Shown: positions 44,230 to 55,640, counted from the stretch's first letter. The stretch is DNA of 64,000 nt from Bretschneidera sinensis (GCA_023935145.1 CM043705.1:18130501-18194500); one strand, 5' to 3'. Notes: generated from the letters alone by a model not told the origin. A program made the numbers and translations.

Positions 44230-45167
44230 AGAGATAGTAGAGCCTATGCATTGACCCAGCAAGATGCACAATCCACTCTTGATGTTGTTATGGGTATGAT
44301 ATCTATCCTTGGTAGGCCTGTTAGATTATTGATTGATCCTAGTGCAACCCATTCATTTGCATCTAGTATTTATATGAAATCTATTGATGCTAGTGCTAGT
44401 CCTTTGATGCATGCTATTGTTGTTGAGGTTCCAACTAGAGATAGAGTTACTATCAGGGCAATCTATCGAGGTTGTGTGATTAATATTGCTGATAGATAAT
44501 CTAAAGTTGATTTATTGCCTTTAGATATGACATATTTTGATTTAATTATGGGGATGAATTGGTCATCTGCATATCATGCTTGGGTATATTGTTTTAGGAA
44601 AAATGTGGTGTTCAAGATACCCGAATAGAAGGAATTTAATTTTCAGGGAGAACGTAAGATACTTGCTAATTGTCTTATTTCTGCCTTAACTGCTAGTAAA
44701 TGGTTGAGGAACGGTTGTGAGGGGTATTTGGCATATGTGGTGGATTCTAACAAAGAGAGTAGGAAGTTAGAAGAAATCTTGGTAGTAAAAGATTTTTTCT
44801 GATTTTTTCCCTGAAGAATTAACTGGGTTGCCTCCCAATAGGGAGATTGAGTTTTCTATTGAGGTAATTTCAAGATCAACACCCATATCCATAGCACCCT
44901 ATAGAATGGCACTAGCTGAATTCAGAGAATTGAAAGTTCAGCATCAGGAGTTGCTAGATAAATAGTTTATCCGACCTAGTATGTCACCCTGGGGAGCCCC
45001 TGTGTTATTTGTCAAGAAGAATGATGGGACAATGAGGTTGTGTATTGATTATAGACAACTGAATAAGATCACCATCAAGAATAGATATTCTTTGCCTAGG
45101 ATAGATGATTTATTCGAGCAGTTACAGGGAGCTAGAGTGTTTTCTAAGATAGACCTAAGATCAGGTT
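44230..45167 (+). pseudogene. G3 copy A protease and RT start, broken and truncated
   Basis: The protease reads LLIDPSATHSFASSIYMKSI. The catalytic D-S-G is D-P-S, so it is inactive. After a linker (MGMNWSSAYHAWVYCFRK) the RT begins: [73 protein letters not shown]. It ends there, before the YxDD box, at the junction with the LTR fragment. Stops at about 44498, 44627, 44802 and 44962. Confidence 0.8.
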
Positions 45168-46205
45168 TTTCTTCAGGTCGTAGTCAACTACAAAGAACCG
45201 TAGCTAACTAAACATTGGTGTAGCCAACTACAGAATTCTATAATCAACTACAGAACCTTGCTGTAGTCGATTACACCACTTGGTGTAGCCAACTACATAT
45301 TTTTGTAGTCAACTACAAAACCTTATTGTAGTCAACTACACACTGCTTAGTTGGCTACATGGTCTACAAAAAGGCACAAAACCTTGTTGTAGTCGATTAA
45401 GCAATGTGTAGTCGACTATAGGGTCCTTTTTGGCTTCAAACAGAGCTGTAGTCAACTACACCTTTTTGTAATCGACTACAAAACCTTCCCGTTGTTTAAT
45501 TCTCATTCTCAAAAGGCTGCAGTTGACTACGCCCAACTATAGTCGACTACGTCAACTCTAGTAACGACTATTTTGCATAAAATCTTACGTGAATCAGCTG
45601 CATTTAATTCTTAAATTGTCATATTGTATCTGAATTGGCTGTTTGGAATTTTTACTATAAATACCCAGCCATTACAATCTTCAAAAACCATTTTGAACAC
45701 CATAGAAAATATTTATTGCCAGAATCAAGCTTTTAATTTTATTCTTGAGCTATTATTGAGCTTTAAGCTTTAAAAAAAGAAACTTTCTAAGTTGTAAGCA
45801 TTTATTGTACACTCTCTCTTGTTCCAATCCATTCATTCCTTCTCAAAGTGAAAAAGATTTGGTATAACTCTTAGAGTGTTTATGCATTAAACAATTAATT
45901 GTAACTTCCTTGTGGAAGAGATATTTGTAAGGTTTGGGCAACTCCCGTGAAGTTTCTTGACTATTCTTAGTGGATTGATTTAAGGAGGTTACTTGAAGAG
46001 AGTGGACGTAGGGTCGGAGTGATTCCGATATTGTCGAACCATTATAAACAGAGTTTGCATATTCTCTTCCTTTACTCTTTTAATTTCACGCAATTTATTT
46101 ATTGTGTGCTTTACTTAATTAAATTGTTAAAATTTGTTTGTTAATTGCAAAAGGTTTTTTAAAACCCTATTCACCCCTTTCTTGGGTTTGTACCTCGATC
46201 TACAG
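45168..46205 (+). repeat. 5'-truncated Sirevirus-like LTR
   Basis: It matches 7446-8607 and 19680-20732, beginning inside the palindrome array (TCGTAGTCAACTACA) and ending CTCGATCTACAG. A TATA box TATAAATA is at 45656-45663. No internal element sequence follows, so it is a truncated solo LTR or junction remnant. Confidence 0.85.
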
Positions 46206-46350
46206 AAAATGATTTAAATAGAGAGTTAAAATTTTTTGGGAGTAAAAGGGAACCAAGGAGCCTGAACATTCCTATATTCATTTCTATTTTATAAACTTCA
46301 TGAGTTTTACTATTTTGATTGATGTTAAGTTATTTTAAAAAAAGGGGGGG
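46206..46350 (+). other. 3' internal scrap and polypurine tract of a Gypsy element
   Basis: 145 bp without coding text, ending in AAAAAAAGGGGGGG, a polypurine tract directly before the LTR at 46351. Confidence 0.6.
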
Positions 46351-47792
46351 TGCATGATAACATTTCATACTCGAAAAGAAACAGTTATAAATTAATGCTT
46401 ACTATAAGAGTTATGATGATTAAGTATGGAAATGGATGCGGGTACGAGTATTAAAGTAATATGATTGGTTTGCTGTTTTGTTTTGGCTTTGCTTTAAGGT
46501 AAGTGATTCTCTTCAATGTTATATCTTAAGACAAATTATTCCTCATATATGGTATTGAGAACATGTTTGTACCAAATGAATCACTTTTCTTTGAGAATAT
46601 TTTTGTATTGAATATAGATTATTCATGATTAAGTTATTGTTGCTTTGGACCCAGACAAATAAGTTAAATGTGTCAATTTTTGGACCCAAACAAAGAGTTT
46701 AAATGTGCCAACTTTTAGATCCAGACACGAGTTAAATTTATCAACTTTTGGACCTAGACACAAGGGTTAGATGTGTCAAATTTTTGGACCCGGACACAAA
46801 GGTTAAATGTATCAACTTTTAGACCCGAGCACATGGGTTAAATGTGTCAACTTTTGGACCCAGACACAGATGTTATATGTGTCAACGTTTGAATCCAAAC
46901 ACGTGAGTTAAGTGTGTCAATTATTGGACTCAGACACAAGGGTTCAATGTGTCAATGATTGGACCTAAGCATAGGGGTTAAGTTTTTCAATTATTGAATT
47001 CAGACACAAGAGTTAAGTGTGTCAATTACTATTAGACTCAGACATAGGTATTAAATGTGTCAGCTATTGGACTTAGACATAAAGGTTAAGTGTGTTCAGC
47101 CATTGGACCTGAACACAAGGGTTAAGTGTACCAACTATTGGACTTGAACACATGATTTAAGTGTGTCAAGTATTAGGCCTTGACATAGAGTTATTAGTGT
47201 GTCAACAATTGGGTCTTGTCACTAGACCAAGTGTGATATTGATGATTGGATGAAATGAATTGACTGATATTTTAATTGATGGTACCTTGAGGATTGAAAA
47301 TATAAGTCTTATCATTTTATTAGTTTCAAGTTCTGATAATTGTTTAAAAATCTTATATTACTTACTAGAATATAAACTTATTAGTTTTGTATAATTTTAC
47401 TGATGATAAATAAAGCTAGCATTAAAACTAATTAAGTGGAGTCTTGATGAAGATTTCAAAGATTTGAGCTGTTTGGTTTTAGTTAGTGGACCATCATTCT
47501 TGTTTTTTAAGAGCATACGTATAAAGAATTGTAATTTGATGTTTATCATAGTTATTTTGTTTGAGAGGGTTAGTGACCTTTGAATTTTAAAAACCATTGC
47601 ATTAAATAATCTTGTATGTTACTGATGATCCAAGTATCACATATTAAATTTTGGAAGATTTTATTTTTATGTTCAAATGATAAATACTTTTATGATTGAA
47701 ATTGAGGTGTAAGAATTTTGTTGTAATAGAAATAATGGATTTGTGACTGTGTTGCATCCGAAATTTTTTATTTCAAATTTCGGGGCATGACA
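46351..47792 (+). repeat. 3' LTR of a separate Gypsy element
   Basis: It starts TGCATGATAACATTTC after a purine tract and ends TTTCGGGGCATGACA, a TG...CA structure of 1442 bp. The CGGGGCATGACA ending is common in plant Gypsy LTRs. No partner LTR is in the window. It contains the 35-bp minisatellite. Confidence 0.7.
46645..47225. repeat. 35-bp minisatellite, about 16 diverged copies
   Basis: A unit like TTGGACCCAGACACAAGGG plus TTAAATGTGTCAACTT recurs about every 35 bp. Copies differ by substitutions and small indels, most in the right half. It occupies about 40 percent of the surrounding LTR. Confidence 0.9.
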
Positions 47793-49412
47793 CTTAAAAG
47801 GCTTTTACCTCTCATTTCTCCACTAAAACTCTTAACTCCTTCCTCTCATTTCACCAAAACTCCTATTTTTTTAGGAATTCGTTGTATGATCAAATTCTAA
47901 ACATTGGAGACCCAAAAATCTCATCTTTATCATTTTGGGTCAACGGAAAAACAACCATTGAGAGACAAAAACTTTGATATCTCATTCGTATGTGGAAGGA
48001 TTTTCGACCATTCATTCAATCAAACTCCTGAAATTTCATTTTCCCAACTCATTTTTTATTTATTTTATCTTTGTCTATATTTTTAACATCTTGAAGTTGG
48101 AATTAATGTTTTTTTTTTTTTACAGAGTTGAATACAATCTCTCTTAAAGAGTAGAGTTTGGAACAAATATGTTTTACACCTAAGAGATTGAGAACCAATT
48201 AAAAAGCATGTGCATAGTAAATACATTATGGCCTAACCATATAATTGATGGGCATTTTTTTCATTAAAAATGTCACATCAGCTTTTTATTTGTGTTTTTG
48301 GACTGAAGTTAACAACATGGATTGATTTATAAGGTACACACTAATCTTTTGGAATCGGTTGTTCGAATTACAAACTAATGAGTGAGTTGCAAGTAAGAGT
48401 AAAACTTAGGGATCCAATTGTAATTTATGATTTTTGTATTTATATTATTGGAGTAGCCCATTAAAAATAGAGCACTGCTAGCTTAATACATCCCTTGACA
48501 CTCATTTCTAACAACAAAAATTTATCAGTTAGAGGTTATTTTTGGATTGTTACAATATTTTTTTCAACTCTTGGCAATTTGAAGATAAAATAGTCAATTA
48601 TTAATTAAACTTCTTAACATGATGTGAAATTACTAAGTGTAAAAAATGAGTGTCATTTTAGATGGTTAACATATCATTTGGTCTTTTAAGTTTAATGGTA
48701 AACTCAAACCTGATTGGCTGATTGCATTACGAAGAAAATGAGAAGCCCCGGATTGGCATTTGACTGTTGTAGTTTCTAATATGTTGTTAGGGAAAAATCA
48801 TGCAAGGAATTGTACAAAAAGTAATGTGAGATATCCAACAAAGATTTTTTTTTTCTTTGGAAGGGCAATGATTTTAGAATCCTACTATGAATATGAGTTT
48901 AGCTGATAGATTAAAGCACCCAGAAAACTGGAGATGATCCAGGGTTTCCATTTAGTACTAGTTACTGCCTGTAGGTTGCAATAGATAAATACTGCTGGAT
49001 CCAGGGTTTCCATTTAGTGCAAATGTGCAACGGTCCATGTTGATGCAATTCTGTATCTTTCTTCAAAACCTGACTTAAACTCCCTCTCAATTCATCCTTC
49101 AGTGGCACTTGCATAAATAAAAAGAAATTTCAACGTCCCAGCCTGATCAATTATGGTCAAGCTTAATGGTTTGAAATAACCTAATCTATAATCACCCCTC
49201 TTCTCTAATAAGCATATTCCAAGTTTGAATTCTCACCTAAAGATTATAAATGAAAAAAAGAAAATTTATTGTCAAGCTTAGATGGTTGAAAGCCTGCTTG
49301 GTCAGTTGGTCAAGAAGATTGGACACTTTGAACTTCATAAAAGGTACAATGAGAAAATCCAGACACCATAATACATAGGCAACAAGAAATGCAAACGCCA
49401 ACTTTTACTTAC

Positions 49413-49445
<33 letters not shown>

Positions 49446-49677
49446 ATAATAAGATGGAGATTTTATTTGAACTTACTGGCAAACCAATTGAAAACAAATG
49501 CAACGATTAAAATTTCTTAGATTTAGAGATCCACACTTGACAAACAACAACGAATGAAATAACTGATAAGCAAAATGCATCTCCACACTCTCTAAAAATC
49601 ACGTGGAGAACATAATTCATAAACGATAGTGAAAATGAATAGAAAACTCAAAACTGTAACAATATTCCATTAAATGG
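47793..49677. other. AT-rich intergenic DNA downstream of the DUF761 gene
   Basis: No gene is supported. It holds a homopolymer A run (about 49415-49443). On the minus strand AATAAA at 49462-49467 is a possible polyA signal about 210 bp past the DUF761 stop. Confidence 0.6.
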
Positions 49678-50157
49678 CTAAATTGATTCCTGCCTCTGCA
49701 TCCTCATCTCTTCATAGAACTTCTCAATGAATCTCTCAGCCCTCTGATCAATGGAATCTTCTTCATCAACGTAATCAGTCGGTTCCAAAAAATCCCCTGC
49801 AGTGGCAGCTTCAATATCAGGCAGAGCCTCCAATGCGCAATCTCTATCAGCTCCTTCACCTCTCAATCTACCTAAACATCTACAAAGAAAAAACATTGAA
49901 TAAATTCGTTGATGGCTTCTATTCTTCAACTGTCTTCTTCTATGGTAATGAATAAGAGGAGTGCTTGATGGAGAGAACTGGTATTCTTCAAGAAACCCAT
50001 AATTGTAATGCTTAAGGAGCTGAAACCTCTTTAGCTTTCTTGACTTTTTTAGGAGAGCTAGTTTCTGAACAATGGGTTTTCTCATTTTGGTAATGAAAAT
50101 GGAGAGTCTGAGAAGATTAGAGACCTTGTGCAAAATAGGTAGTCTTTTTTGTGCCAT
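49678..50157 (-). CDS. DUF761 domain protein, intact single-exon gene
   Basis: An open frame of 159 codons. The N-terminus is basic and hydrophobic (MAQKRLPILHKVSNLLRLSI, then KLALLKKSRKLKRFQLLKHY), the middle has YGFLEEYQFSPSSTPLIHYH, and the C-terminus carries the DUF761 signature DSIDQRAERFIEKFYEEMRM followed by QRQ. This is the usual order in small plant DUF761 proteins, whose biochemical role is not established. The start at 50157 is preferred over the in-frame Met at 50244, because family members usually begin close to this basic segment and a TATA-like ATAAAAG lies at 50254-50260, which would place transcription start downstream of 50244. No stops or shifts. It is the only host gene here that looks functional. 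The second Tat element lies about 375 bp upstream. Confidence 0.8.
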   Translation of the reverse strand: MAQKRLPILHKVSNLLRLSIFITKMRKPIVQKLALLKKSRKLKRFQLLKHYNYGFLEEYQFSPSSTPLIHYHRRRQLKNRSHQRIYSMFFLCRCLGRLRGEGADRDCALEALPDIEAATAGDFLEPTDYVDEEDSIDQRAERFIEKFYEEMRMQRQESI

Positions 50158-50253
50158 TTTTTTTTGGGGTGTTGCTTGGTGAAGTAACTGAATAAGGGAA
50201 GTGGGGCTTTTCGTGTTGGGGGATTCAAGGGAGCCATGAGTCAAAAGGATAGC

Positions 50254-50260
50254 CTTTTAT
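50254..50260 (-). promoter_or_regulatory. TATA-like box of the DUF761 gene
   Basis: ATAAAAG on the minus strand, about 100 bp upstream of the chosen ATG. A second TATA-like sequence (TATAATAAG, about 50347-50356) lies further up. Only about 275 bp of original promoter remains between the nearer box and the Tat insertion. Confidence 0.4.
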
Positions 50261-50532
50261 GGATTCAAAAAGGTCAATGTGAGTACAAGGATCTTATTGG
50301 TGGTGAGGAGCCAACCTGTAAAAAGGAGTATGGTCGGTTGCATTTTGGACTTATTATACAGGAATAAGCAAGTAGCCGTTGCAACCCAGGTGGGGTTCCC
50401 TTCCCTTCCCTCTCTGTTATTGAATTTTGAAGTTTGAACATGGAGTCCTTGAGCAATTAAGATTTAAGACCAAGGAGAAAATCAAAAACCCAAATGAATA
50501 AAAAGAAGAAGAAAAAAAGTGGGCAAAGATTC

Positions 50533-51250
50533 TGATATAGCCCAAAATACTCTGGCCCAGAACACTCTAGGCCCAAAATACTCCAAGCGCCCGAGCCCGA
50601 TGAACGGCCTGCTCCGACCCATATCGGCCCAGCTGGCTCCCGCCCAAACAAGCCTCAAACCCAGCCGAATGCCCCAAAAGGACCCAACAGGCCCAGCGAC
50701 CTCCCCAAGCCAAGCGAACGATCCACATACTCTCCGGCCCAACGAAGTCTCCAAGCCTGAGAAGAACGGCCCAGTAAACCTACGATGGGATCTCCCCCTA
50801 CGGCCGTCAGCCGCCCTACAGTCGCCAGCCACCCTACGAAGCTATCAGCCACCTTGCAGACTGATAGCCACCCTACAGCTACCCTACGGCCGCACTATCA
50901 CCCGAACCCGCCATCATGACCACCTCGCCAGCAGACGCCTATAAATGGGCCAAGGTATGGACTTCACCATTCAGATTCAGATACACCCGCACTCGCACTT
51001 AACACACGAAGGCCCTCAGCTTCTTTTGAGCCCTCGGCTTCTCCCTTAAAATCGTTGCTGACTTAAGCATCGGAGTGCCTTCGGAGGTCTCCCCCTCCCT
51101 TCCTTCCGAGGGCCTTCAGTTCACCCTTGTCACTTGTGCAGGATCCAGACTAAGTCCCCACTCAGGCCGAGTCCTCAACCAGGTCAAGTCCCCACTCAGG
51201 TCGAGTCCTCGACCAGGCCACGTCAGCACCAACAATTTTTGGCATCAACA
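50533..51250 (+). repeat. 5' LTR of the second Tat element
   Basis: It starts TGATATAGCCCAAAATACTC and ends TTTTTGGCATCAACA. TATAAAT at 50940-50946 is the likely TATA box. The primer site AATTGGCACCGTCCGTGGG follows at 51251-51269. Confidence 0.9.
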
Positions 51251-51326
51251 AATTGGCACCGTCCGTGGGAAACTACAATCTCTCTCTACAACAGGAGCGA
51301 AGAAGTAAAAGAACTCATCTGTCACG

Positions 51327-52901
51327 ATGCCACCGAGGACGAGCGCAAGAATCAGCAAGGGGACCCCAGTGGCGTGCTCGGCCCCTGAACAAAGCAGCAC
51401 TCATGGCCGCCATTCCAGACCCAGATTTCCAGCATTACCTGAACATGCCACCCCCGCCAGAGAGCAGCGCCCCCACCTCCCAGAAACTGACTCGCCTGAT
51501 GATGAGAAAACAACCGCCCACCTTCAAGCCCCCGCAACCCAAGCCCAGTTTCGGGAACTGTCCAGGATGATAGCCAATCTGGCGACCCAGGTTCAGGAGA
51601 GAGGTCAGCAGCCCCCCGGCTTTCCTGGCCAAACTTCCGGACAAGCAGAGTCGACCGGTAGAAACGACCCTACTTACTGTCCATCTCCTATGAAGTCTTC
51701 CTCACGTTGCAGTCGGTCCAAGGGAAGTTTCTCCTCAAAAAGCAACCTCAGCCTGGACAGACGGTTTGAAGAAATGGAAGGGAAGATAGACTTGGCCCTG
51801 AGACACAAGAATCCCAGCCTGATGGACGAGCTCTGCGTCCAGGACCCTCCTTTCACGAAGGGTGTCCTCGAGACCCCTCTCCCGCCAAACTTCAGAATGC
51901 CCCAAGTCAGGATGTACGACGGAACCACGAATCCAACGGACCACCTCCAGCACTATAAGACAACGATGGTACTACACCGGCACTCGGACCCGATCATGTG
52001 TCGCACCTTCCCCCTGACTCTCGAAAAGGCGGCGGGTACTTGGTACTCGCAATTGAAGCCAGGAACCATTAGCAATTTCAAAGAGCTCAGTTATGCTTTC
52101 GCCTCTCACTTTCTCAGCAGCAAGGGGCCCAAGAAAACCTCGGAAAGCCTCTTCAATATTATCCAGCTTAGGGGAGAGAGGCTTCGGGCTTATATCTCCC
52201 GATTCAACACGGCGGCGTGGGAAATTCCAGACCTCGATCCGAACGTCCAGGTGATGGCCTTCAAAAATGGATTGAGATCCGGTATCTTTAGGTCCAAGCT
52301 AACTTGGCGCCCGCCCCGAGACATGAATGAAATCTTGGCCCGAGCAGAAAAGTACATGCTGGCGGAGGACGATCAAGCCTTCAGAAGGGAAAGAGAGGGA
52401 GAAACCGAGAAGAAGAGGAAGGACCCTGCCCCCCAGAGAGGAGCAGTCAAAAAGCCTCACCAGGAGGACAGGTATCGACCCCACCCTCGGGTCGACAGCT
52501 TCACTCCCCTCAATACTACTAGAACCGATGTCCTCATGCAGCTTCAAGACAAGTCTGTCCTACAGTGGCCACCCAAGAAGTCTCTCGGGGGATATGAAAA
52601 GAAATGGTGCCGGTTCCATCAAAGCCGAGGCCACGATACAGAGGAGTGTCACGACTTAAATGAACAAATTGAGAATTTTATCAACCGAGGGCACCTGAAG
52701 GAGTTTACTGGGCCTCAAAGAAGGGAGATCCCTGCGCCACCAAGAAGAGATGACAGATGCCCTTATCAACAATGGCAAGAGAAGCCAAACCCTCAGAAAG
52801 ACCCCAGGGCGGAACACGAAAGGCCCCGCCAGAAGAAGCCAGAGGTGGTCACATCCACCCGAATCATCAAAACTATTTGCGGAGGGCCAGCCGCGGGGTG
52901 A
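51327..52901 (+). CDS. Gag of the second Tat element, open frame
   Basis: A 524-codon frame without stops. The Pro/Ser-rich start MPPRTSARISKGTPVA leads into the capsid region at about residues 165-350 (LETPLPPNFRMPQVRMYDGT, LQHYKTTMVLHRHSDPIM, GTISNFKELSYAFASHFLSS, MAFKNGLRSGIFRSKL). Near residues 425-440 stands the knuckle-like WCRFHQSRGHDTEEC, a CxxH...GHxxxxC form seen in Tat gags. Gag would assemble particles around the element RNA. This is the only long open retroelement frame in the window apart from the Tat integrase stretch, so a trans-mobilised non-autonomous copy is conceivable. Confidence 0.85.
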   Translation: MPPRTSARISKGTPVACSAPEQSSTHGRHSRPRFPALPEHATPAREQRPHLPETDSPDDEKTTAHLQAPATQAQFRELSRMIANLATQVQERGQQPPGFPGQTSGQAESTGRNDPTYCPSPMKSSSRCSRSKGSFSSKSNLSLDRRFEEMEGKIDLALRHKNPSLMDELCVQDPPFTKGVLETPLPPNFRMPQVRMYDGTTNPTDHLQHYKTTMVLHRHSDPIMCRTFPLTLEKAAGTWYSQLKPGTISNFKELSYAFASHFLSSKGPKKTSESLFNIIQLRGERLRAYISRFNTAAWEIPDLDPNVQVMAFKNGLRSGIFRSKLTWRPPRDMNEILARAEKYMLAEDDQAFRREREGETEKKRKDPAPQRGAVKKPHQEDRYRPHPRVDSFTPLNTTRTDVLMQLQDKSVLQWPPKKSLGGYEKKWCRFHQSRGHDTEECHDLNEQIENFINRGHLKEFTGPQRREIPAPPRRDDRCPYQQWQEKPNPQKDPRAEHERPRQKKPEVVTSTRIIKTICGGPAAG

Positions 52902-54440
52902 AATTCAAGGCAGAGCGGCAAAATATATGCCAGGGCTGTAGCCTCCGTCAGTGGCCCCTAGAAGAAAAGAAGAACAGAGCCGGTGATATCTTTCACAGAA
53001 GACGACCTTGAGGGCGTACAGACTCTTCATGACGACGCTGTGGTAATCTCGCTCCTAGTGGCCAACTGCGAAATACGACGGGTCTTGATCGATAATGGGA
53101 GCTCTGCAGACATACTGTTCCATGAGGCCGATCAACGCATGGAGTTGAATGAGGGGCATCTAGAGCCTGCCCCTGCCCCCCTCTATGGCTTCGGGGGATC
53201 ACCAGTCTTCACCGAAGAAAGCATCGTCCTCCCCGTGACAGCAGGGACAGCCCCGAGAACATCTACTGTACAGACTACGTTCCTAGTGGTCAAGTAACCC
53301 TCTTCCTATAACATGATAATCGGCCAGCCCACTCTCAACAAGCTGAAGGTCGTCGTCTCCACCTATCACCTGAAGGTCAAGTTCCCCACCAGCAAAGGAG
53401 TAGGGGTGATCAAAGGGGACCAAAAGGTCTCCCGGTCATGTTATTTAAGTGATATCAGGGAAGGAAAAAAGACCAAGGCTCTACCGCTTGAAGTAGAGGA
53501 TCTACGGGACAAGGTGAAAACACCCAGAGGTCGGCCCGCAGAGGAACTAACCGTTGTGCCCCTGGGAAGAAACCCCGCCCGAACCATCCAAATAGGGGTG
53601 AACCTCCTAAAAGAACCCAGGGAAGAACTTATTTGCCTCCTCCGAAAGAATCAGGATCTATTCGTCTGGTCAGCCCTAGATATGCTAGGGGTAAACCCGA
53701 AAACCATTTAGCACCACCTGAATGTAGATCCCAGGTGCAAGCCAGTTGTCCAGAAGAAGAGGTCCTTCGCCCCCGAGTGCCAGGTAGCCATCAACGCTGA
53801 GGTGGACAAACTGCTAGAAGCCGGCTTTATCAGGGAAGCAAGGTACCCAGATTGGGTATCCAATGTCGTGTTGGTCAAAAAGGCCAGTGGGAAATGGCGT
53901 ATTTGCATTGACTTCACCAACCTGAACAAAGCTTGCCCAAATGATAGCTTCTCCCTTCCCCGAATCGATCAGATAGTAGACGCCACTTCCGGGCACGAAC
54001 TTCTCTCTTTCATGGACGCCTACTCTGGTTATAACCAGATTTTCATGCACAAGTCTGACCAAGAAAAGACTGTCTTTATCACCGAGCGAGGGTTGTATTG
54101 CTATGAAGTGATGCCCTTTGGACTGAAGAATGCCGGGGCAACCTATCATAGGTTGGTAAACAAGATCTTCAAGAGGTAGATTAGGCGAAATACGGAAGTC
54201 TATGTGGACGATATGTTGGTTAAAAGCTCCGAAGCACAGAACCACTGCTCCGACCTAGAAGAGGCCTTCGGAGTCTTGCGCAAGCACAATATGAGATTGA
54301 ATCCGTCCAAGTGCGCTTTTAGAGCAACCGGGGGCAAGTTCCTAGGATTCATGGTCACTCAGAGAGGGATAGAGGTTAACATGGAAAAGATAGAGGTCAT
54401 CCTCAACATGGCCCCTCCCAAGACTCTGAAAGAGGTCCTG
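52902..54440 (+). pseudogene. Protease and RT of the second Tat element, broken and truncated
   Basis: The protease keeps DNGSSADILFH (53092 onward). RT reads EARYPDWVSNVVLVKKASGK, WRICIDFTNLNKACPNDSF, SFMDAYSGYNQIFMHKSDQE, VMPFGLKNAGATYHRLVNKI and the catalytic YVDDML near 54200. Stops occur near 53296, 53709 and 54177. After ILNMAPPKTLKEV, near 54437, homology jumps to the region just before the 3' LTR. RNase H and integrase are therefore deleted. Confidence 0.85.
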
Positions 54441-54941
54441 ACCCCCGTTCGAAATCAGGGAGAAGACCATGGTCGTTGAACCACAATCCTCCTCCAAGGT
54501 AGTTTCGTCCTCCTCTTTGGCTTCCATAAAACCCTCAAGAGGTTGATAACCCCCCTCCCCCTCTGTGGTCATTACCCTCGGCTCTCCTATCAGAAAGTGG
54601 TGACTCCCTCTCAAACTATTCAGAAACTGAAGTCACTTAAAACACAAGGTATCAGAGACCATAATTTATAAGAAGGGAAAACACGTTTGACGAAGAGGAA
54701 TAAATGCAGCAACGGAAAAAGAGGAAACGTTCCACTTCTCCAGCCGACCTTTCACCTCTCGAAAGTGATGCTCCGATTACCAAGGACAACCGCCCAAACG
54801 TATAACTAGTCTTACAGTTCCAAGTGCCCTCTTAAGTAGTCATGGTCCGGCTCTCACGCATGTCCTAGGCCCGACTAAGAGACCGCCCCAACAAATAACT
54901 TCCTCCAGCACATAAATGTACTCGAGGAAGTGGGGGGCCTG
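54441..54941. other. Residual 3' region of the second Tat element
   Basis: About 500 bp remain between the deletion junction and the 3' LTR, ending in the purine tract GAAGTGGGGGGCCTG. A minus-strand frame at 54342-54614 is acidic (MEAKEEDETTLEEDCG) and may be the start of the antisense ORF family seen at 24259, but it is too short to be sure. Confidence 0.55.
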
Positions 54942-55640
54942 TGATATGGCCCAAAATACTCCGGCCCAGAACACTCTAGGCCCAAAATACTCCAAGCGCC
55001 CAAGCCCAACGAACGGCCTGCTCCGACCCATACCGACCCAGCTGGCTCCGGCCCAAACAAGCCTTAAACCCAGCCGAATGCCCCAAAAGGACCCAACAAG
55101 CCCAGCAACCTCCCCAGGCCAAGCGAACGATCCATATACTCTCCGGCCCAACGAAGTCTCCAAGCCTGAGAAGGACGGCCCAGCAAACCTACGATAGGAT
55201 CTCCCCCTACGGCCGTTAGCCGCCCTACAATCGCCAGCCACTCTACGAAGCTATCAGCCACCCTGCAGCTGCCCTACGGCCGCACTATCACCCGAACCCG
55301 CCATCATGACCACCTCGCCAGCAGACGCCTATAAATGGGCCAAGGTATGGACTTCACCATTCAGATTCAGATACACCCGTACTCGCACTTAACACACGAA
55401 GGCCCTCGGCTTCTTCTGAGCCATCGGCTTCTCCCTTAAAATCGTTGCTGATTTAAGCATCGAAGTGCCTTCGGAGGTCTCCCTCTCCCCTCCTTCCAAG
55501 AGCATTCAGTTCACCCTTGTCACTTGTGCAAGATCCAGGCCAAGTCCCCACTCAGGCCGAGTCCTCAACCAAGTCAAGTCCCCACTCAGGTCAAATCCTC
55601 GACCAGGCCACGTCAGCACCAACAATTTTTGGCATCAACA
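54942..55640 (+). repeat. 3' LTR of the second Tat element
   Basis: It starts TGATATGGCCCAAAATACTC and ends TTTTTGGCATCAACA, 699 bp. TATAAAT at 55330-55336. It lacks about 20 bp that the 5' LTR has near 50860. Confidence 0.9.

Larger units (their letters stand above)
40722..45167 (+). mobile_element. Truncated Ty3/Gypsy element, family G3 copy A
   Basis: The 5' LTR (40722-42720), primer site, gag, protease and the start of RT are in Gypsy order. The element ends abruptly inside RT at about 45167, where a Sirevirus-like LTR fragment begins. A long LTR and an initiator-Met primer site suggest the Del/Tekay side of the chromoviruses, but the integrase chromodomain that would confirm it is missing. 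Copy B starts at 61754. Confidence 0.8.
50533..55640 (+). mobile_element. Second Tat-lineage Gypsy element, internally deleted
   Basis: LTRs at 50533-51250 and 54942-55640, with near-matching 5-bp flanks GATTC (50528-50532) and TATTC (55641-55645). Gag, protease and RT closely resemble those of the element at 21752-32511. Everything from the end of RT through RNase H and integrase, and most of the antisense gene, is missing. The left flank is the DUF761 promoter side. LTRs differ at several percent of positions plus a deletion of about 20 bp in the 3' copy. Confidence 0.9.

Noticed and set aside
51327..55640. Second Tat element as a fully autonomous copy because its gag is open
   Set aside because: Protease/RT has stops, and RNase H and integrase are deleted.
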